In this document: one piece after another, positions 44,447-54,500 of the stretch | Layout: each line of letters opens with the position of its first letter | Position numbering within the stretch: the stretch's first letter is position 1 | Assembly: GCA_018715885.1 (NCBI GenBank) | Contig: DVKT01000069.1 | Location: 1-64,000, forward strand | Direction: 5' to 3' | DNA: 64,000 nt | Source of the DNA: Caccoplasma intestinavium | GTDB lineage: Bacteria > Bacteroidota > Bacteroidia > Bacteroidales > UBA11471 | The notes under the pieces: model-generated | The model's database searches: none | What the model saw: the letters and a program-made list of their open reading frames with translations, nothing else | Told to the model about the DNA's origin: nothing | Made by a program: the position numbers and the translations under genes

Positions 44447-44601
44447 ACGAAATAACAATTATAAGATTTATCTCAACAAAGATAGAAATATTTCGATTAG
44501 AAACGAACGCAATTTTCTTAAAAAGATAAACGAAGAAATAGAATATATCTAAAATTCTCGATTAAATCTACGAAACTTATTCTCTATATCGAAATTCGAT
44601 T

Positions 44602-44609
44602 TATCTTTG
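44602..44609 (+). promoter_or_regulatory. Likely -7 box of rsfS-ftsH
   Basis: TATCTTTG matches TAnnTTTG and lies 29 bases before the rsfS ATG. No clear -33 box was found. Confidence 0.5.
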
Positions 44610-44637
44610 CATATAAAGAATTTGCATAAAAATATAC

Positions 44638-44997
44638 ATGAAAGAAAACCAAGATTTGATACAAACCATCATCGAAGGAATACAAGAAAAGAAAGGTAAA
44701 CAAATCGTTACCGCAGACCTCTCGGAAATAGAGTCGTCTTCGGCTCAATATTTTATCATTTGTCAGGGAGGATCGCCGGCACAAGTAGCAGCTATCGCCG
44801 ACTCGGTAAGAGAAACGACATTGCAAAAAATCGGTGTAAAACCGTTTAACTACGACGGATACAAAAACGCGCAATGGATTGTTATCGATTACGGTCATAT
44901 CTATGTACATATCTTCCAACCCGAACCGAGGAAATATTATAATCTCGAAGAGCTGTGGAGTGATGCCAAATTGACAGCTTTGCCCGACGTGGAATGA
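44638..44997 (+). CDS. rsfS: Ribosome silencing factor RsfS
   Basis: A 119-residue member of the RsfS/Iojap family, which binds uL14 and keeps ribosomal subunits apart during starvation. Typical stretches are DLSEIESSSAQYFIICQGGS, VREITLQ-type SVRETTLQKIGVKP, NYDGYKNAQWIVIDYG and VHIFQPEPRKYYNLEELWSD. It is followed by ftsH after 51 bases, a pairing often seen in the phylum. Confidence 0.95.
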   Translation: MKENQDLIQTIIEGIQEKKGKQIVTADLSEIESSSAQYFIICQGGSPAQVAAIADSVRETTLQKIGVKPFNYDGYKNAQWIVIDYGHIYVHIFQPEPRKYYNLEELWSDAKLTALPDVE

Positions 44998-45048
44998 TTT
45001 TTGTACAACATCGACAAAACAAAATTTTAACCCCACATTCATATTTTT

Positions 45049-47148
45049 ATGGGAAACAACAACCCGCAAGGAGGAAATAAAAAAACATTCCGGTTCAACC
45101 TATACTGGATGTACGCCCTTATAGCACTTTCTCTGATAGGTGTTTATTATATGAACGACGGTTCTTCGTCGAAAGAAGTTACATGGTCGGAATTTGAACA
45201 AATTGCCCGCGACGGAGGTATCAAACAGATCACCGTCTACACCAACAAAGATTATTTAGAAGCTTTCCTTTCCGACTCCACCGCACAGAAAGTATTCGGT
45301 ACGGGCGACAGCCAAAAGTTGGGCCGCTCACCCAAACTATACGTAAATATACCCGATGCAGCCACATTCAATCAAGAAGTAAGCAAGTGGAAAGAAGAAT
45401 CGGGTTTCAGTACGCAAATCAAGTATGAAAAAAGCAGTGATTTCGGCGATATGTTCTGGTCTTTCGGCCCGATCATTTTACTGTTCGTTTTCTGGTTTAT
45501 CATCATGCGTCGTATGTCAAACGGCGGCGGAGGTAACGGCGGAGTATTCAATGTAGGGAAAGCCAAAGCTCAACTATTCGATAAAGAAGGCGCGACAAAA
45601 GTTTCATTCAAAGATGTAGCAGGACTCTCCGAAGCCAAACAGGAAGTGGAGGAAATCGTCGAATTCCTCCGTAATCCCAAACGATACAACGAATTAGGCG
45701 GAAAAATTCCGAAAGGAGCTTTGCTGGTAGGCCCTCCGGGAACCGGTAAGACGTTGCTGGCCAAGGCCGTTGCAGGAGAAGCAAACGTACCGTTTTTCTC
45801 CATGTCGGGATCGGACTTCGTCGAAATGTTCGTCGGCGTAGGTGCTTCCAGAGTACGGGATCTTTTCCGTCAAGCCAAAGAAAAAGCCCCTTGTATCATC
45901 TTCATCGACGAAATCGATGCTGTCGGCCGTGCCCGTGGACGTAATCCGAACATGGGATCGAATGACGAACGGGAAAATACATTGAACCAACTTCTTACCG
46001 AAATGGACGGTTTCGGCACCAACAGCGGTATTATCGTATTGGCAGCAACCAACCGGGCCGATATTCTCGACAAAGCCCTGCTTCGTGCCGGACGTTTCGA
46101 CCGCCAGATTTATGTAGAATTACCCGACTTGAACGACCGGAAAGAGATTTTCAAAGTACACCTTCGCGGAGTAAAAATCGATGATTCGGTCGATACAGAT
46201 CTGCTGGCCCGACAAACTCCGGGCTTCTCGGGTGCCGACATTGCCAACGTTTGCAACGAAGCCGCCCTCATTGCCGCCCGCAAACGGAAACAATGGGTAC
46301 AAAAACAAGATTTCATGGACGCAGTAGACCGCATCATCGGAGGTCTCGAAAAACGAACCAAAATCACAACCGCCGAAGAAAAACGAGCTATCGCCATACA
46401 TGAGGCGGGACACGCCTCACTGAGCTGGTTCCTGCAATATGCCAACCCGCTTGTAAAAGTAACTATCGTACCTCGCGGAAAAGCCCTCGGTGCTGCATGG
46501 TATCTCCCCGAAGAAAGACAGATCACCCCCAAAGAAGCCATGCTCGACGAGATGTGTGCGACACTGGGAGGACGAGCTGCCGAAGAGCTTTTCATTGGCA
46601 GTATCTCGACCGGAGCCGCCAACGACCTCGAACGGGTTACCAAGCAGGCTTACGCTATCGTCGCCTACTTCGGTATGAGCAACGAACTTCCTAATCTCTC
46701 GTATTATGATTCCACGGGACAAGAATACGGTTTTACCAAACCGTATAGCGAAGAGACCGCCCGTATCATAGACAAAGAGGTGAGCCGAATCATTACCGAA
46801 CAATACGAACGCGCGAAGAAAATCCTCCTCGAACATGCCGAGGGTCATGCTCAACTCGCCCAAGTACTCATCGACCGCGAAGTAATCTTCACAGAAGATG
46901 TGGAACAAATTTTCGGAAAACGCCCGTGGGCTTCTCGCAGTGAAGAAATATTGAGAGTCAATGAACAAGCTCAAAAAGAAGAAAAAGAGAAAAACAACGA
47001 GAATGTGAACGAGAACAACTCTTCTATTTCAGGGAAAGAGCGGGTCGACAACCATGAGGTTGCAGAAAACGAGTCTTCTCAAAATGAAGAGAGCAAAACT
47101 CTTTCAGATCCGGAAAAAACAAACGAACCTAACGATAAAGTACAATAA
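45049..47148 (+). CDS. ftsH: ATP-dependent zinc metalloprotease FtsH
   Basis: A 699-residue membrane AAA+ protease. Two helices (about 14-33 and 138-155) flank a small periplasmic domain. The ATPase has Walker A GPPGTGKT (residues 228-235), Walker B IIFIDEIDA and the second region of homology ending DKALLRAGRFDRQ. The zinc site is HEAGH (residues 451-455). The last 60 or so residues form a low-complexity tail rich in Glu, Asn and Ser, not part of the fold. It degrades misfolded membrane proteins and short-lived regulators. A terminator-like hairpin separates it from cdsA. Confidence 0.97.
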   Translation: MGNNNPQGGNKKTFRFNLYWMYALIALSLIGVYYMNDGSSSKEVTWSEFEQIARDGGIKQITVYTNKDYLEAFLSDSTAQKVFGTGDSQKLGRSPKLYVNIPDAATFNQEVSKWKEESGFSTQIKYEKSSDFGDMFWSFGPIILLFVFWFIIMRRMSNGGGGNGGVFNVGKAKAQLFDKEGATKVSFKDVAGLSEAKQEVEEIVEFLRNPKRYNELGGKIPKGALLVGPPGTGKTLLAKAVAGEANVPFFSMSGSDFVEMFVGVGASRVRDLFRQAKEKAPCIIFIDEIDAVGRARGRNPNMGSNDERENTLNQLLTEMDGFGTNSGIIVLAATNRADILDKALLRAGRFDRQIYVELPDLNDRKEIFKVHLRGVKIDDSVDTDLLARQTPGFSGADIANVCNEAALIAARKRKQWVQKQDFMDAVDRIIGGLEKRTKITTAEEKRAIAIHEAGHASLSWFLQYANPLVKVTIVPRGKALGAAWYLPEERQITPKEAMLDEMCATLGGRAAEELFIGSISTGAANDLERVTKQAYAIVAYFGMSNELPNLSYYDSTGQEYGFTKPYSEETARIIDKEVSRIITEQYERAKKILLEHAEGHAQLAQVLIDREVIFTEDVEQIFGKRPWASRSEEILRVNEQAQKEEKEKNNENVNENNSSISGKERVDNHEVAENESSQNEESKTLSDPEKTNEPNDKVQ

Positions 47149-47156
47149 CAGCTATT

Positions 47157-47192
47157 ACCGCAGCCTACCAACAGGGTAAGCTGCGGTTTTTT
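47157..47192 (+). terminator. Intrinsic terminator of ftsH
   Basis: ACCGCAGC (47157-47164) pairs with GCTGCGGT (47180-47187), extended by part of the inner bases, followed by a run of T. cdsA starts 25 bases further on, so read-through may be partial. Confidence 0.7.
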
Positions 47193-47216
47193 ATAGCATT
47201 CCTCAAACAGAACATC

Positions 47217-48059
47217 ATGAAAAATCTCATCACACGGTCTATCACCGGAATTTTATTCGTTGCCGTCATTTTAGGTGCTATCTGGTACAGTCAGGAATCA
47301 TTTAGAGGCCTCATTCTTATCACCACGATTCTGTGCTTGCTGGAATTTTACCGACTTGTCAACGAAAACACAAGCCGGTGGATACTTTACAGCGACATTC
47401 TCGGCGGTACTTATTTGGTAGGAATACTATTCCTTATCCCCAATCTGCAAAGTGGGCTGCCTGCCATTTACATATTCATTCCCTATCTTATCTATCTGCT
47501 CTACTCGTTCATTATACGGCTTTACCTCAAAGAAGAAAATCCGATTGCATCGTGGGGACACTCGTTTCTCGGACAGGTATATATTGCATTGCCATTGGGA
47601 TTGCTCAGCTTCATCGCTTATCCGCCTCTCGCCACAGAATATCTGCTGATGCCCTACAATGCCCTCTTGGTCATTGCCTTTTTCTCTTTTATATGGATAA
47701 ACGATACCGGAGCATATATTGTAGGTTGCACCATCGGAAAACACCGTCTCTTCGAACGTATTTCGCCGAAAAAATCATGGGAAGGATTTTTCGGCGGACT
47801 CGCTTTCTCCTTACTCTTAGGCTGGGTATGGTCGACACAATGTTCTTTCCTCAATATGGGACAATGGATAGGATTGAGTGCTGTTGTATCGATTTTCTCG
47901 ACATGGGGCGACCTCTGCGAATCACTACTGAAACGAACACTGAATGTCAAAGATTCCGGTAACATATTACCGGGACACGGCGGATTGCTCGACCGCCTCG
48001 ACAGCGTATTTCTCGCTTCTCCGGCAACGGTCATCTACCTCTATCTGCTTATTTCCTGA
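47217..48059 (+). CDS. cdsA: Phosphatidate cytidylyltransferase CdsA
   Basis: A 280-residue membrane enzyme making CDP-diacylglycerol from phosphatidate and CTP, the precursor of all major phospholipids. About seven or eight helices are seen. The family signature lies near the C-terminus: WGDLCESLLKRTLNVKDSGNI, followed by LPGHGGLLDRLDSV. The mid-region has WINDTGAYIVGCTIGKHRLFERISPKKSWEG. It follows ftsH closely and is ended by a strong palindrome. Confidence 0.95.
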   Translation: MKNLITRSITGILFVAVILGAIWYSQESFRGLILITTILCLLEFYRLVNENTSRWILYSDILGGTYLVGILFLIPNLQSGLPAIYIFIPYLIYLLYSFIIRLYLKEENPIASWGHSFLGQVYIALPLGLLSFIAYPPLATEYLLMPYNALLVIAFFSFIWINDTGAYIVGCTIGKHRLFERISPKKSWEGFFGGLAFSLLLGWVWSTQCSFLNMGQWIGLSAVVSIFSTWGDLCESLLKRTLNVKDSGNILPGHGGLLDRLDSVFLASPATVIYLYLLIS

Positions 48060-48076
48060 CAGCAAGAGAAATCTCA

Positions 48077-48112
48077 TACAAAAAATCCCGGGAATTCCCG
48101 GGATTTTTTGTA
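48077..48112. terminator. Symmetric terminator after cdsA
   Basis: A 36-base perfect palindrome (two 16-base arms, tacaaaaaatcccggg and its complement, around aatt). The T run of the second arm completes an intrinsic terminator for cdsA; symmetry permits it to act on the minus strand too. Confidence 0.88.
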
Positions 48113-48352
48113 TCCCGAACTTCGACTCCAAACACAACAAAAACAAGTATTCCTCGCCTCCGTTCCTTCATTTCTACTGAATACTTTTACGACAGTTCGG
48201 TGATAATTAACACATCAAGACCGACATAGCGTATTGTCTTGATACTATTTCTACCGGGAAAGGAAATGGATACATATAGAACAAATCATAGAAACTTTAT
48301 TTTATTCATGTGATGTTTCCATACCCCAGCCCACCACGCCATAGGACAAAGA
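48113..48352. other. Noncoding stretch with two inverted repeats
   Basis: 240 bases between two terminators with no credible gene. Two eight-base inverted repeats are present: AAGTATTC/GAATACTT (48145-48152 with 48179-48186) and ATCAAGAC/GTCTTGAT (48214-48221 with 48236-48243). No full promoter was found. It may encode a small RNA or be only spacer. Confidence 0.5.
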
Positions 48353-48383
48353 AAGAGGGCTACATCTAAGATGCAGCCCTCTT
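48353..48383 (-). terminator. Terminator of the rpmB-rpmG-DUF4295 cluster
   Basis: Nine-base outer arms AAGAGGGCT/AGCCCTCTT and inner arms CATCT/AGATG form a hairpin with one mismatch. On the minus strand it directly follows the DUF4295 stop at 48404 and is followed by a short T run (ctttctttg). Confidence 0.78.
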
Positions 48384-48403
48384 GATATATGAATCGGAAA
48401 TTC

Positions 48404-48556
48404 TTACTTTGCAAGAACTTCGTTTACTTTATCATTGGGTACCATTTCTTCTTGGAACACATAAGCTCCGGTCTTGGGCGATTTCACAACTTTGATCACC
48501 TTAGAATAGGTACGACCCTCACCTTTTTGAATAGATGCGACGGTTTTCTTTGCCAT
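48404..48556 (-). CDS. DUF4295 family protein, likely ribosomal protein bL38
   Basis: A 50-residue basic protein found by reading the sequence, starting with ATG at 48556 (MAKKTVASIQKGEGRTYSKV) and ending EVLAK with TAA at 48404. It lies nine bases after rpmG as the third gene of a ribosomal cluster. It belongs to the DUF4295 family, restricted to Bacteroidota. A Bacteroidota-specific ribosomal protein, bL38, was described from the Flavobacterium johnsoniae ribosome structure; I think this family corresponds to it, but I could not compare sequences. The size, charge and neighbours support a ribosomal role. Confidence 0.8.
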   Translation of the reverse strand: MAKKTVASIQKGEGRTYSKVIKVVKSPKTGAYVFQEEMVPNDKVNEVLAK

Positions 48557-48565
48557 GAGTTCTTA

Positions 48566-48754
48566 TTATTTAATTTCTTTGTGAATGGTTACTTTTCTCA
48601 AAATGGGGTTGTACTTTTTCAACTCCAAACGCTCAGTGGTATTTTTTCTGTTTTTGGTGGTAATATAACGCGACATTCCGGGCAGACCACTATTCTTCTG
48701 CTCTGTGCATTCGAGAATTACTTGTACTCTATTACCTTTTGCTTTCTTTGCCAT
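48566..48754 (-). CDS. rpmG: Ribosomal protein bL33
   Basis: A 62-residue ribosomal protein. It begins MAKKAKGNRVQVILECTEQ and has the family core SRYITTKNRKNTTERLELKKYNP. The zinc-binding cysteine pairs of some bL33 forms are absent; only one cysteine (residue 16) occurs. It lies 18 bases after rpmB and nine before the DUF4295 gene. Confidence 0.95.
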   Translation of the reverse strand: MAKKAKGNRVQVILECTEQKNSGLPGMSRYITTKNRKNTTERLELKKYNPILRKVTIHKEIK

Positions 48755-48772
48755 GTTCTGGTCCTCTTAAAT

Positions 48773-49012
48773 TTAAGCGTTCAAATAACCTTTGCTGGCT
48801 GCCTGTTTGAGAGCTGCGTCCAATCCCACCTTATTAATGGTACGGAGACCAGCAGCCGAAATACGTAAGTTGATCCAGCAATCTTGTTCTACCCAATAGA
48901 ACTTCTTCGTAAATAAATTGACGTTAAATCTTCTTTTGGTACGTCTTTTCGAGTGGGATACATTATTGCCAACCATGGCTTTTTTTCCCGTAATTTGACA
49001 AATCTTCGACAT
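48773..49012 (-). CDS. rpmB: Ribosomal protein bL28
   Basis: A 79-residue ribosomal protein. It begins MSKICQITGKKAMVGNNVSHS and continues KRRTKRRFNVNLFTKKFYW, with the end LRISAAGLRTINKVGLDAAL typical of bL28. It is the first gene of the small ribosomal cluster and has a promoter-like site 50 bases upstream. Confidence 0.95.
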   Translation of the reverse strand: MSKICQITGKKAMVGNNVSHSKRRTKRRFNVNLFTKKFYWVEQDCWINLRISAAGLRTINKVGLDAALKQAASKGYLNA

Positions 49013-49063
49013 CTCTGTATCTATTTTTTATTATTTTCAAGGGGGTGTTTACAAAACAGAGTG

Positions 49064-49095
49064 CAAAGTAAGCGATTTTGAAAATACCCTCCAAA
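49064..49095 (-). promoter_or_regulatory. Promoter of the ribosomal cluster
   Basis: On the minus strand TTTG (49092-49095) is followed after 20 bases by TTACTTTG (49064-49071). This matches the consensus with one mismatch in the -7 box. Confidence 0.55.
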
Positions 49096-49160
49096 TTTTC
49101 TTTGTAATTTCTTTCAAATAAATTGTTTTTTTGCCGATTAAATCGAAAGAGAAATCCGGT

Positions 49161-50402
49161 TCAAGGAGTCAACAGATCAATCATTTGCAAAAGAGCCGAG
49201 TGAGTAAATCGTTCGATATTACGTTCCCGTTGCGTACCAGCCATCACCATCTTCGACACGACATTTTCACCACAAGCAACAGCAATAGCTACCGTACCCA
49301 CAGGCTTTCCCGGAGTAGCTCCATCGGGGCCGGCGATTCCCGAGGTAGCGATTGCACAATCGGTATGCAACGCATGCCGTACACCCCGAACCATCTCCTC
49401 TACAACCGGAAGACTTACCACGCCGTTCTGCTCTATCGTTTCGGAAGAAACTCCCAGCAATGAAGTTTTCACATCGTTGGCATACGACACGATACTTCCT
49501 CTATAATAGGCCGAACAACCCGGGACAAGAGTAAGTTCATGTGCGATATTTCCACCGGTACAACTCTCAGCTGTCGCAATCGTCAGATTCCGTTCCCGCA
49601 ATATATTTCCCAACGCCCCCGCCAAAGACACATCTTCCCTACAAAAAACATGGGAGCCCAACAAGGCTGTCAACTTCTCGAACTGTATTTCAAGGCCGGA
49701 CGAAACCTCGGCATCATCTAATCCCGTCGCCGTAAGGCGAAGACGTATTACACCGGGTTTCGGCAGATAGGCCAAATGGATATACGGCGGCAGCTCATTC
49801 TCAAAATCGGCAAGGACAATCGCCAATCCCGACTCGGTATACCCCTTGACCAAACATGTAGCATGACGAACCGAAGAATGGTCGTTGAAACGACTCCGCA
49901 AGCGCGGCAACACTTCATGAGAAACGGCATACTGCATCTCGGAAGGAACACCGGGCATAGATACGAGGACCTTATCGTCCCGATCAAACCACATGACCGG
50001 TGCCGTTCCCACCGGATTGTATATAACGGTACACGCATCGGGCACCAATGCTTGATCGCGTGTAAGTTCATTCATCGTAAAACCTTTACGGGCAAACCGT
50101 TCCTCATTCATCTCCTGCACTTTCTCGTCGCGATGCAAGGAGCACCCGTAAAGTTCGCAAAGGGTCTTTTTTGTAATATCGTCTTTGGTAGGGCCCAAAC
50201 CGCCCGTCATCAAAACAACCGGTACCCGCGTAAAAGCATCGAGAACCGCTTTTTTTATCTCGTCCTTTCGATCCCTGACCACCGTAACTTCGGTCAGTTC
50301 CCACCCCATAAGGTTCAACTGGCGGGCAATCCAACCCGAATTGGTATCGGTAACCTGCCCTATAAGCAACTCGTCTCCTACGGCTATAATTTCTACATTC
50401 AT
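49161..50402 (-). CDS. cinA: CinA/PncC family nicotinamide-nucleotide amidase
   Basis: A 413-residue two-domain protein. The N-terminal part (about 1-170) is a MoCF-like pyrophosphatase domain: IIAVGDELLIGQVTDTNSGW, LMTGGLGPTKDDITKKTL and SMPGVPSEM. The C-terminal part (about 255-410) is the PncC amidase domain: TIATAESCTGGNIAHELT (catalytic Ser-Cys-Thr stretch), SYANDVKTSLLGV, TSGIAGPDGATPGKPVGTV. It recycles nicotinamide mononucleotide to nicotinate mononucleotide. The gene lies ten bases after tsaD. No terminator was noticed after it. Confidence 0.95.
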   Translation of the reverse strand: MNVEIIAVGDELLIGQVTDTNSGWIARQLNLMGWELTEVTVVRDRKDEIKKAVLDAFTRVPVVLMTGGLGPTKDDITKKTLCELYGCSLHRDEKVQEMNEERFARKGFTMNELTRDQALVPDACTVIYNPVGTAPVMWFDRDDKVLVSMPGVPSEMQYAVSHEVLPRLRSRFNDHSSVRHATCLVKGYTESGLAIVLADFENELPPYIHLAYLPKPGVIRLRLTATGLDDAEVSSGLEIQFEKLTALLGSHVFCREDVSLAGALGNILRERNLTIATAESCTGGNIAHELTLVPGCSAYYRGSIVSYANDVKTSLLGVSSETIEQNGVVSLPVVEEMVRGVRHALHTDCAIATSGIAGPDGATPGKPVGTVAIAVACGENVVSKMVMAGTQRERNIERFTHSALLQMIDLLTP

Positions 50403-50412
50403 AGTTATCTTT

Positions 50413-51432
50413 TTACAATTCCACCCGGGCGAACGGAGGAAGGTCTATCGAACAGAAATCTTTATCCATGTACTTGTAATATCCCGTAATAGCGACCATA
50501 GCCGCATTATCGGTCGTAAACGAAAATCGGGGCAAATAAATGTTCCACCCGTAACGGGCGGCATGTTCCTGAAAAGCTCCCCGTACAGCCGAATTGGCCG
50601 ATACACCTCCGGCCACGGCAACTTCCCGTATACCGGTATCTTTTACCGCCCGACGTAACTTATCCATCAATATATCGACGATTGTCGCCTGCAACGACGC
50701 ACAAAGATCATTTTTACGCTGTTCTATAAAATCGGGATTTTGTTTCAGCTCATCTCGCAAAAGATAGAGAAAAGAAGTTTTCAATCCGCTGAAACTATAA
50801 TCGTAACCCGGTATATGCGGTTTGCTGAAATGGAAGGCTTTCGGATCTCCCTCTTTGGACAGACGGTCCACAACAGGGCCTCCGGGATAACCGAGTCCCA
50901 TTACTTTCGCACATTTATCGAACGCCTCTCCCGCAGCATCATCGATTGTCTGACCTATCACCGTCATATTTTTGTAGCTGTCCACCCGTATGATTTGCGA
51001 GTTTCCGCCCGACACCAACAAGCAGATAAAAGGGAATGCCGGTTGGCGGTTTTCTTCGCCTTCCACTCGGATAAAATGGGCCATCACATGCGCCTGCAAA
51101 TGATTTACATCGATCAACGGTATATCGAGCGCCGAGGCAAAACCCTTGGCAAAAGAGGTCCCGACCAATAACGAACCCATCAGCCCAGGGCCACGAGTAA
51201 AAGCCAATGCGTCGAGCGAAGATTTATCGATTCCGGCTCGTCGGATCGCTTCGGAAACGACCGGTATAATATTCTGCTGGTGCGCACGCGAAGCCAACTC
51301 GGGAACCACGCCTCCGAACGACTCATGCACAGCCTGAGACGCTATAACATTCGACAACATCACTCCGTCGCGAATAACGGCTGCCGACGTATCGTCGCAC
51401 GACGATTCTATGCCTAAAACGGTAATACTCAT
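50413..51432 (-). CDS. tsaD: tRNA N6-adenosine threonylcarbamoyltransferase TsaD
   Basis: A 339-residue enzyme transferring the threonylcarbamoyl group to A37 of tRNA. Motifs: LGIESSCDDTSAAVI at the start, RAHQQNI with metal-binding His (SRAHQQNIIPV), NHLQAHVMAHF, FICLLVSGGNSQII and VAGGVSANSAVR. The ATG at 51432 is preferred over a TTG two codons upstream. It is the first gene of a tsaD-cinA pair and is divergent from the TamB gene (94 bases). Confidence 0.96.
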   Translation of the reverse strand: MSITVLGIESSCDDTSAAVIRDGVMLSNVIASQAVHESFGGVVPELASRAHQQNIIPVVSEAIRRAGIDKSSLDALAFTRGPGLMGSLLVGTSFAKGFASALDIPLIDVNHLQAHVMAHFIRVEGEENRQPAFPFICLLVSGGNSQIIRVDSYKNMTVIGQTIDDAAGEAFDKCAKVMGLGYPGGPVVDRLSKEGDPKAFHFSKPHIPGYDYSFSGLKTSFLYLLRDELKQNPDFIEQRKNDLCASLQATIVDILMDKLRRAVKDTGIREVAVAGGVSANSAVRGAFQEHAARYGWNIYLPRFSFTTDNAAMVAITGYYKYMDKDFCSIDLPPFARVEL

Positions 51433-51504
51433 ACGCAACTTTTTTGTGAGGCGAAATTACACAATAAAAAAGAATTATATACTTATTTATTCTGCGAAAA
51501 ATCA

Positions 51505-51512
51505 TAAATTTG
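51505..51512 (+). promoter_or_regulatory. Likely -7 box of the TamB gene
   Basis: TAAATTTG matches TAnnTTTG and lies only 14 bases before the ATG, giving a very short leader. No clear -33 box. Confidence 0.45.
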
Positions 51513-51526
51513 TCCTTGATTGAGGT

Positions 51527-54500
51527 ATGAAATATCTATTCAGAATTATCAAAATACTGATTGTCAGCACACTGACAATATTTCTCGTTTCTGTAACAGC
51601 TTCGTATCTGTTGCTGAACATACCCTCGGTACAACAAAAAGTAACCCGTTTGGGAGAGAAAGAGTTATCGAAGCTGCTCGACACCCGGCTCACCATCGGA
51701 AAGGGGCATGTATTCCCATTTAACAAGATACAACTTTCCGACGTCTGTCTCTATGACCGACAAGGCGATACGTTACTATATGCCCAAAAACTCATTGCTG
51801 GATTTGCCTGGCAGGAATTATTGCAAAAACGATTGGTTTTCACGACTGTACAACTTTATGATTTCGAAGTTTCTCTTCAAAAAGAGAATACCAATTCCCC
51901 GCTCAACCTACAATTTATCATCGATCGCTTCAAGAAGAACGAACCATCGGCCATCGATCTGCATTCCAAAGTCAATACGATACTCGCCCGTCGGGGAAAA
52001 ATAAACTATGACGTCGCTTCAAAAAAACGATCGGCACAAGGGAGCTTCGACCCGTACCACATAAAGATAGACAATTTTCTCGCCACCGTTTCCCTCAAAT
52101 CTTTCGAAAGAGACTCTATCAACGTAAACATCAGAAAAATAAGTTTCGACGAACAATCGGGATTTTCGCTCCGCAAATTCGGAGTCAAACTCATCGGGAA
52201 CCGGGAAAACGTCGTTGTAAGCAATTTCAGGATCACCTTGCCGCATACCGATATATCGATAAACCGGACATCGACCGACATATTATCGTACGATAACCTG
52301 AAAGATTTTTACACCAAAAGTCCTATCGATATCAGTATACAAAAATCGCATATAACTTTGTCCGATTTCGGAGCGTTTATTCCCAGATTGAAAAATACGC
52401 GTACGCCAATGGGTATCGCGACACACTTGCAGGGTACGATCGATAATCTCAAAGGCGTCCTGCATATCGATTACGGAAATAACGACATCGTCCTCTCGGC
52501 CGAAGCCTCGGCCCGCCATCTTTCCGATCCGGGGAAAACGACTTTTTCGGGGAAAGTCGAAAGATTAAATGCAACAAGCACTGCTCTCCCGCAATTATTG
52601 CAGGAAATTCTTCCCGAACGACCGGGGCTCGCCAAGCGATTTTCGCCCATAGGCGAATGGCAATTCTTCGGGGAAATAGATAAAAATCACGACGGACTAA
52701 ACGCAAACGGCACTCTCGCCTGTTACTTGGGGGAAATACAAGGGAACGTCGGCATGAATATATCGGACGATGACCATATCGATGTATTCAGTCTCAACGG
52801 GGAATTGAAAACTGCCGATTTCCAAATCGGGAAATTTTTCTCCGTGGAGCCCCTTTTGGGAAATGTCGGACTGGATATAAAGCTGAATCTCAACCAACAA
52901 ACACGGGGAGGAAGTTTATGGGGACGTGTCGAAGGTTATATCGGTCACATCGACTTTAAAAATTACACCTATCAGAATATTGTCGTAAGCGGCAACTACA
53001 ACGACACCAATTACGACGGCATCATATCGATAAACGACCCGAACGGGCAAATGCAACTCATCGGGACAATAGATCTTTTCAACGAACGGCCTGTCATACG
53101 AGTCTTGGCCGAGGGAAATAATATACGACTGGGTCGCTTGAACCTTGCCCCCAAATACTCCGAATCGACTACCAGTTTCAATGTAACCAGTAACTTTTAC
53201 GGAGACCATATCGATAATATCGAAGGAGAAATCGTTATCGATACACTTAGTTTCGAGAATAAGGGAAAGCTTTTCTCTACCGGGAAATTCACCGTAATAG
53301 CAGAAAACAGAGACAGCCTGAAAAATCTGCAAATCAAATCGGATTTCATCAACGGAAACATCGAAGGTAAATACTCTTTCCGCCAGATAAAAAGGCATTT
53401 TACCGAATTACTGTCTCTATATCTCCCCGACGCCGTTTCTTCTCCCGACAGTACTGGTACAGGACAGAACAATTTCCGCTACGCATTTGACCTAAGCAAC
53501 AGCATAGAACTTTCCTCGGCTTTCGAACTGCCTGTAACCTTGCAGAAAGACGTACTCGTATCGGGACATTTCGATGCCGAAAGTCATAACATGAGCTTAC
53601 AAATCGATGCCCCGGAATTGAAAATAAAAACGAAACGTCTGCTCAACAACGAAATAAGACTACACACAAACGACTCGGCTCTCATATTTTCGGCCCACAC
53701 CGGTATGCTCAACAAAAAAGGACAATTTACAGGTTGGGCATTCAACACCGCAGCCGGCAACAACCATATTTCATCGAGGTTGAATTGGAGCAACAACAGC
53801 GATACGACTTTCTGCGGTGAGATAAATACGCTTGCCCGATTACAGAACAACTCGCATGGTATCGACTATAATATCCATATCTTACCCACGCAAATCATTA
53901 TCGGCGACTCGGTATGGCATATCCGGCCGGCAACCGTCGACATAGAAAACGGGAAAGGGCATATCGACCGCATCGAAGTACGTCATCAGGAACAATATAT
54001 GCTTATCGACGGGCTTATTTCAAAAAATCCGACCGATATGCTCAATCTCTCGCTCAATGACGTAAGCCTCGACTATATCTTCGATGCCCTCAATTTGAAA
54101 AACGTAGTCTTCGGAGGGCAAGCTACCGGAGATTTCCTCATCTCCGATTTACTGAACGGAACTCCCCGACTCAGTACGAAAAAATTCTTTGTCAAAGATT
54201 TTTCTTACAATCACGCCAAATTCGGAGACCTGAACTTATACAGTCGATGGGACAACGAGAATAAAGGTATCCTTCTCAACGGAACAGTCTCCCAAGAGGG
54301 ATACCCCAATACACTGGTCGACGGTTACATCTTCCCGACAAGAGATTCCCTGAATCTCCGATTCGATGCCCAACACATTTCGTTGGCTTTCCTCAATCCG
54401 TTTACAGAAAAAATCCTACAAAACGTAGACGGATTCGCTACCGGGAAAATCAACTTCTACGGGCGATTCAAGTCCTTGAATGTAGAAGGCAACGCATACG

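Noticed and set aside
48077..48112. Perfect 36-base palindrome considered as a mobile-element end or protein-binding site
   Set aside because: Its position directly after cdsA and its T-rich arm fit an intrinsic terminator; there is no second copy or transposase.
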